Of a stretch of 64,000 nt of DNA, positions 58,752 through 64,000 are shown in pieces. Positions within the stretch are counted from its first letter, which is position 1. Each line of letters opens with the position of its first letter. The notes under the pieces were generated by a model. That model saw nothing but the letters and a program-made list of their open reading frames with translations, searched no databases and was not told where the DNA came from. The position numbers and the translations under genes are program-made. Source of the stretch: Okapia johnstoni (taxonomy: Eukaryota > Chordata > Mammalia > Artiodactyla > Giraffidae); assembly GCA_024291935.2 (NCBI GenBank), contig CM044311.1:17011001-17075000 (forward strand). The letters run 5' to 3'.

Positions 58752-58962
58752 CGCTTTCAGATGGTTCCGTGGTTAAAAAATCTGCCTGCAAATGCAGAAG
58801 AAGTAAGAGATGCAGGTTTGATGTCTGGGTCGGGAAGATCTCCTGGAGTAGGAAATGGCAACCCTCTCCAGTAATCCTGCCTGTAAAATTTCATGGACAG
58901 AGTAGCCTGGTGGACTACAGTCTATGGGGTTGCAAACGATCTGACACAACTGAGCAACACGT
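58752..58962 (+). mobile_element. Bov-tA SINE
   Basis: Complete but worn: head 'ctttcagatggttccgtggttaaa', A unit 'ctggagtaggaaatggcaaccc', end 'gacacaactgagcaacacg'. The head has a ~10 bp insertion. Confidence 0.9.
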
Positions 58963-58984
58963 GCATACATATATGTGGTGTGTG

Positions 58985-59203
58985 TGTGTATGCATGCACT
59001 CAGTTGTGTCTGATTCTTTGCAGCCCCGTATACTGTAGGCCTCCAGGATCCTCTGTCCATGGAACTTTCCAGGCAAGAATATTGAAGTGGGTTGCTGTTT
59101 CCTACTCCTGGGAAACTTCCTGACCCAGGTATCAAATCCACATCTCTTACTTTACTTGTATTGGCAATGGGTTCTTTACCACTAGTTCCACCTGGGAAGC
59201 TCT
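58985..59203 (-). mobile_element. Bov-tA SINE, minus strand
   Basis: Tail 'gcactcagttgtgtctgattc' at the left, head 'gggttctttaccactagttccacctgggaagc' at the right. Lies tail-to-tail with the preceding plus-strand SINE, 22 bp apart. Confidence 0.92.
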
Positions 59204-59206
59204 AGG

Positions 59207-59670
59207 TTATGGTATGTGGAAAAAAGGGGTTTTGCAGGTATAATTTAAGACTACAGATGTTAAAATTAGGGAAATTATCCTGAATTATCTTAATAGGTCC
59301 AATCTGATCAAATGGGTCCTAAAAGCAGAGAATTATCTCTGGCTGATGTTGTAGAGATGCAGTGAAAGAGGGAGACAGCAGAGAAAGAGAATTCTCAAAT
59401 GTGAAATGACCCAACTCAAACATGCCTTTGCTGGCTCTGAGATGTAGGTGGCCATTTTGGAGGACCAGAAGGACTCTAAAACAATGGCCAGTCCTCAGAT
59501 GACAAAGAAGGAAATGGGAACTTCAGACCTACATTCAGTCAACAGTCTCAATGAGCTTGGAAATGAATTCTTTCCAGGTAAAGAACCTAGAAATCCTGAT
59601 ACCGTGCTTTTCACCTGTTAGCTTCTCAACCTAAGGAATAATGATGCAGAATTATAGCAGGTATTTGAAT
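59207..59670 (+). repeat. Old mammalian repeat, family not named
   Basis: 'ggggttttgcaggtataattt...attatcctgaattatct...gggtcctaaaagcagag...' follows the order of a common ancient element whose family I cannot name securely. Confidence 0.45.
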
Positions 59671-59900
59671 TTCGTCTATCAAATCAGACACACTCACACT
59701 TAAAACTTAAAAACAAATATTTAAAATATACTTCTTAACATTGTGTGTTCTTCCTGTTTTCTCTTCACTCACAAAAACCCACATTATAATAATCCTTTGG
59801 CGAAAAGGGTGCATAATTAGTCAATGAAGAAATTCATATAATTTCTCCTCTCTTACATTTAAAAGAAAAGGAAGCAAAAAAAAGTTATATAAATAAATAT
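59671..59900. other. Unassigned AT-rich DNA
   Basis: No feature was recognised. Confidence 0.45.
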
Positions 59901-60035
59901 TAGTTTGGTGTGAAAATATTTATGGTTTTTGCATTGCTGAAATTTGCCTTTAATATTGGAATACATTTTTAATAAATGTGGTTGTGTTATACATCATTTT
60001 AATATGTATTTCTTGCTTTATGTTTTTTCACTAAT

Positions 60036-61060
60036 GATGAGAAGTGTAATGGCCAGTCATCAGAAGTTGACAAGGACAAATTGAGAGCAATCATTGAAGC
60101 TCATCTTCTCATAACTACATGAGAATTTGCCCAAGAACTCAATGCTGACCATTCTACAGTCACTCACCATTGAAGCAAATTGAGTGAGTGAGTGAAAGTC
60201 ATTCTGCCGTCCCCAATTCTTTGCGACCCCATGGACTATACAGCCCGTGGAATTCTCTAGGCCAGAATACTGGAGTGGGTAGCCTTTCCCTTCTCCAGGG
60301 AATCTTCCCAAGCAACAGATCAAACCCATGTCTCCTGCATTACAGGTGGATTCTTTACCAGCTGAGCCACAAGGGAAGCCTAAGAATACTGGAGAGGGTA
60401 ACCTATCCCTTCTCCAACAGATCTCCCTGACCCAGGAATTGAACTGGGGTCACCTGCATTACAGGAGGATTATTTACTGCTTGAGCTATCAGGGATGCCC
60501 TTGAAGCAAATTGGAAAGGTGAAAAAGCTCAATAAGTGGATGCCTCATGATCAACTCAGTGGTTGGACCAAGAAGAAGCTCCAAAGTACTTCCCAAAGCC
60601 AAACTTACACCACAAAAAGGTCATGGTCATTGTTTGGTGGTCTACTTCCAATGTGATCCACTACAGCTTTATGAATCCCAGTGAAAACATTACATCTGAG
60701 AAGTATGCTCAGTAAATTGGTGAGATGCACCAAAAACTGCAACACTGCAGCTGGCATTGGTCAACAGAAAGGGTCCAATTCTTCTCCAAGACAATACCCA
60801 AGTGCACATTGCACAACCAGTTCCTCAAAAGTTGAATGAATTGAGCTGTGAAGTTTTGCCTCATCTGCCATATTCACCTGACCCCTAGCCAACCAACTAC
60901 CACTTCTTCAAACATCTTGACAACTTTTTACAGAGAAACACTTCCACAACCAGCAGGAGGCAGAAAATGTTTTCCAAGAGTCTGTCAAGTTCTGAAGCAC
61001 AGATTTTCACGCTACAGGAATAAACAAATTTATTTCTCATTGGCAAAAACTTGTTGATTG
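60036..61060 (+). pseudogene. Mariner transposase remnant (Hsmar1-like), deleted
   Basis: A DD34D-type transposase excises and reinserts mariner at TA sites. Translated remains (the insertion at 60183-60513 excluded): a block reading LRAIIEAHL...ELNADHSTV at about 60075-60165, which is the second helix-turn-helix region, then a join near 60550 to the FPKPN/KKVMV-like region. The first ~75 residues are missing, and so is a segment of roughly 40-45 residues that should carry the first catalytic Asp. The second catalytic Asp (GAC) is at 60790-60792. The third position, 34 residues on, is Asn (AAC, 60895-60897). A stop TAG is at 60886-60888. It cannot be functional. Confidence 0.85.
60170..60513 (-). 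mobile_element. Extended Bov-tA SINE nested in mariner
   Basis: Element 60183-60500, minus strand, two-head form (heads near 60330-60380 and 60450-60500). Perfect 13 bp target duplication 'ttgaagcaaattg' at 60170-60182 and 60501-60513. Confidence 0.96.
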
Positions 61061-61079
61061 CAATTATTCATATTTTGAT

Positions 61080-61230
61080 TAATAATGATGTTGCTGCTGC
61101 TAAGTCACTTCAGTCATGTCCGACTCTGTGCGATCCCATAGACGGCAGCCCACCAGGCTCCTCCATCCATGGGATTTTCCAGGCAAGAGTACTGGAGTGG
61201 GGTGCCATTGCCTTCTCCGTAATAATGATG
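61080..61230 (-). mobile_element. Bov-A monomer nested in mariner
   Basis: Element 61091-61219, one A unit with a short (TGC)n start. Perfect duplication 'taataatgatg' at 61080-61090 and 61220-61230. The left half matches the microsatellite-side unit of Bov-A2 ('ctgtgcgatcccatagacggc') and the right half the other unit ('ggagtggggtgccattgcc'). Confidence 0.94.
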
Positions 61231-61277
61231 TGTTTGAGCCGAATTATAATGATTTAAAATTCATGGTTTAAAACAAC

Positions 61278-61533
61278 AATTATGTTTGCAGTTCAGTTCA
61301 GTCACTCAGTCATGTCCCACTCTTTGCAACCCCATGAACTACAGCATGCCAGGCTTCCCTGTCCATCACAAACTCCCAGAGCTTGCTCAGACTCATGTTG
61401 GTCTATTCAGTGATGCCATCCAACTATCTCATCCTCTGTCATCCCCTTCTCCTCCTGGCTTAAATCTTTCCCAGCATCAGAGCCTTTTCTAACGAGTCAG
61501 TTCTTCTCATCAGGTGGCCAAATTATGTTTGCA
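61278..61533 (-). mobile_element. BovB 3' fragment nested in mariner terminus
   Basis: Element 61291-61520 (230 bp), minus strand, young tail 'gttcagttcagtcactcag'. Perfect 13 bp duplication 'aattatgtttgca' at 61278-61290 and 61521-61533. It splits the mariner's right terminal repeat. Confidence 0.96.
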
Positions 61534-61541
61534 CCAACCTA

Positions 61542-63021
61542 ATAATGTGATAGTGACTTTAAAAATCCTGACATATAGCATCATCCTCTCCGAAAGCATC
61601 AACAATAGCATCATGATATGAAATTACCTTAGTGCACTTGGCCCCTCCTCCTCTGAGCAGACATCTTCCTCTAATCTAGGTAAATCTGGGAACACAGCAC
61701 ACACAAGGAGCATTTTATCAGGGAAATCAGAGCTCTGGGACCACGCAATGGAAAATAAAATACCTTTGAACTGCTTTTACATGGTAGCTCCCATAAAGAA
61801 TTTTTCCAGCCACCATCATTGATTTTAAGATGACTGAGGTAAGTTGAAATGTTCTGACCAGAGAGTGAGCACAGCTAGGGCTGTTGTTGGGTTCCATCTG
61901 AGAATTCACTGTCCTAACATTACAGGAGACCTGAATCAGATTCAAAACTTGTGCCAAGCTGTCCCTGCAGCTCAGTGCTCATTAGCTGGCCTCAGCTGGA
62001 ATGTACAGGCTGGTGGAAAGCAAGGAAGAGAGCACTGTGGGCTGTTCTGTAGCCTGGAGGAGCCCTGCTGTTGGCAAGGGTAATGGCATGGCAAACACTT
62101 TGCTACTGACAATCTAGAGCAGCTCTCTTGCCAACATTCTGTCAAATGAGGCTCAAGAAGTTCAAAATGCACCACTCAGAATAGTTAAGACTATGGAGCA
62201 TTTTACAAGGAATAAAGCAATATATGTGAGTTATTTGGCTCTACAAACATGAAATGAGAATATAAAAATCATCAATAAATTCTTGAAAGGACTAAGTTAT
62301 GGGAAGGGACATGAGAACATTAAGTAATAAAAAATTACAATATGGCATTGTACACCTAACTCAGTTTAAGATAAATAAGTATAAGAAGCTAAGTCATTTC
62401 AAAGTTAAAACTACCTCAAAAAGGTACACAAAGCATTAGCACTTTATCCTTCAATTAAAGAAAGCTTAGAGGATATAATCAGGCCCTTATAACTCAGTAT
62501 TTCTGATATAGTCCAAAAAATGCAAACATAATCCTTCAGGAGGAGTGCAGGATCTGCTGATGCAAAATTTTTATTCTGATTTTCGACTGAACTGAAAAGA
62601 TAGAATTGAACACCGAGGAAATCCATATCCATCCACAGTGTATTGCTGCTCTGAGGAAGAGAAGAATATCCAATCAGTCAATGAAAACATGAATGACTAC
62701 AAGCAGTGAACATACCATGAAGTATCATATTAATATATCACTGACCCTGAAGCTTAAAAATGAATTTTTAGTCAAGACAGAAAATGTTGATAAATTAAAA
62801 AATTGCCCTAATGATCTTTCAAGTTAGACACTTTTATTTGATAAAGTTGCTACAAATTCATAACCTTCCTTTAAGGTCTTTTCTTCCAACTCTTCTACGA
62901 GGTGAGAGAGAGAAAGAGTATCAGGACTTCACAAAGTGGAAGCTGAGAGTCATCCCTCTTTTCTCAAAGGTAAAGGATACTTCCTTTGAGTTTTTATTTT
63001 TTAATAATTTTTTATGAGTCA
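61542..63021. other. Unassigned DNA
   Basis: No repeat family or gene was recognised. The 61690-62200 part is a little GC-richer. Open frames below 80 codons show nothing familiar. Confidence 0.5.
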
Positions 63022-63262
63022 ATATTTTTATTGGGGTATAACCAGATAACAAACACTGTTGTGATATTTTCATGTGAACAGCAATGGGATTCAGCCATAT
63101 ATATGCATATAGCCATTCTCCCCCAAACTCCCTCCTATTCAGGCTGCCACATAACATTGAACAGAGTTCCCTGGGCTATGCAGGTCCTTGTTGATTATCC
63201 GTTTTAAACATAGCAATGTGTACATGCTCACCCCAAACTCCCCAACTATCCATCCCTTCCCC
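63022..63262 (-). mobile_element. L1 3' end, minus strand
   Basis: 'tttttattggggtataacc', 'agagttccctgggctatgcaggtccttgttgattatc' and 'caactatccatcccttccccc' are the reverse complement of ruminant L1 3' sequence. 5' truncated at the right. Confidence 0.85.
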
Positions 63263-64000
63263 CACAAGAGATACTTCCTTTTAAAAGGATGATTATGATC
63301 GCAGGTTAGTTATACACGAAAGAGATGACCTCACATTTCACAGATTAATATCCATAGCACTTATTATAACCTTCCCTCAAAATTACATTTTATCACTAAA
63401 TTCCAGTGGAAAACAAATATGCTAGACTATTTACTGAAACATGTGACTCACAGCACAGGTCCTCATGATGTGCGAGCTCTGATCTGAGCTTGCTCTGCAT
63501 TCATTCTTTCTCCCTAAGTATGCTGCATCTTCAATGACATAGTTTTTCCTGTTGTTATGCAGGGATTGTTTAAAAACTGCCCCAAGTTCTTAAAAAAAAC
63601 AGTTAATTATCCTATTTCTACATGAGAAATACATATTATGACATGGTCAGAATTTCATTATTATGTCAAAATATTATTACCCTGAGACAAAGAAAAATTT
63701 TTGTGCAAAAAAAATCCCAGTTACCCTGAAATATGATACTCACTATTTCATGGCTCCAGGAAGTTATTTATCTCACTGAAGACAGCAGTTAACTCTCTTT
63801 TCAACCCCTGATTGCACCTGACCCAGAGTTTGTCAATTGCTTTGTCTTAAGATTTGAAAGTTATCATATAGTACTTGAAATATATCCTTTTTGGACTTTT
63901 AAGTTACTATTTATGGTACATTCCAAAATATTAAACTAAAATAATTGTTCTCTGGTAACATGTTTTCAAGTCCTTCTTTAACTGCCTTTGCTTTTGGTTG
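63263..64000. other. Unassigned AT-rich DNA
   Basis: No feature was recognised to the window's end. Confidence 0.5.

Larger units (their letters stand above)
59901..61541 (+). mobile_element. Hsmar1-clade mariner with three nested retroposons
   Basis: The left terminal repeat starts at 59903 (gtttggtgtgaaaatattta) and the right ends at 61539 (tttgcaccaacc). TA target dinucleotides lie at 59901-59902 and 61540-61541. Left UTR sequence ('tttgcattgctgaaatttgcc', 'gttatacatcattttaatatg') and transposase remains match the Hsmar1 group. Three minus-strand retroposons interrupt it: Bov-tA 60183-60500, Bov-A monomer 61091-61219 and BovB tail 61291-61520. After removing these and their duplications, about 0.92 kb of mariner remains, against ~1.3 kb for a full element. 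Confidence 0.93.

Noticed and set aside
1..64000. An undescribed multi-gene system such as a defence or biosynthetic cluster
   Set aside because: The composition and repeats are those of a ruminant nuclear genome. No set of adjacent intact coding genes exists on either strand.

Overview
This window is nuclear DNA from a pecoran ruminant, most likely a bovid (cattle, sheep or goat type). The evidence is the repeat content. About seventeen copies or fragments of the RTE-type LINE BovB cover roughly 13 kb, about a fifth of the window by summing my intervals. About thirty-two tRNA-derived or A-unit SINEs of the Bov-tA / Bov-A2 / ART2A kind are present, plus one CHR-2-like cetartiodactyl SINE, two 3' ends of a ruminant-type L1, and older mammalian layers (L2, MIR, MER5A, L1M-like 3' sequence). 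No host protein-coding gene, exon chain, rRNA, tRNA gene or CRISPR array could be supported. The open frames longer than about 100 codons are BovB coding remnants, antisense shadows of BovB, or chance frames in AT-rich or ancient-repeat DNA. The window reads as intergenic or deep intronic sequence.

Layout. 1-5 kb: AT-rich single-copy-like DNA with one Bov-tA, an old BovB tail and an L1M-like stretch. 5-24 kb: the BovB-rich part. It holds a 5'-truncated copy with an almost undamaged C-terminal frame (4968-5541), a twin-primed inverted copy (6494-7512), the longest copy with endonuclease and reverse transcriptase remains (12229-14729), and copies at 15974, 17310, 21150 and 22690. An old LTR lies near 9.2-9.8 kb. 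24-30 kb: a (CA)n tract, MIRs, then a 1.85 kb BovB with internal deletions. 30-45 kb: many SINEs, an ERV LTR on the minus strand with three ~65 bp tandem repeats (about 30893-31505), an ancient element interrupted by a CHR and a Bov-tA, and a SINE interrupted by a BovB tail. 46-53 kb: an ancient L1M-like element split by two BovBs and a SINE, then an older BovB. 53-59 kb: a SINE with an internal fold-back, an L1 3' end with target duplications, simple repeats and a head-to-head SINE pair. 59.9-61.5 kb: an internally deleted Hsmar1-clade mariner carrying three nested retroposons, each with its own target duplication. 61.5-64 kb: mostly unassigned DNA and an L1 3' end.

Nothing here works together as a gene system. 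What ties the window together is retroposition. BovB would have supplied enzyme in trans for the SINEs, and its 3' tail is shared by ART2A-type SINEs. Every BovB copy here is dead: only one retains endonuclease sequence, and that one has nonsense and frameshift lesions. The most informative items are insertion-mechanism records (twin priming, nested target duplications, fold-back SINE, chimeric A-monomer), an unrecognised ~260 bp repeat present twice, and a dense transcription-factor motif cluster at 11671-11760. I did not find a previously undescribed functional system.
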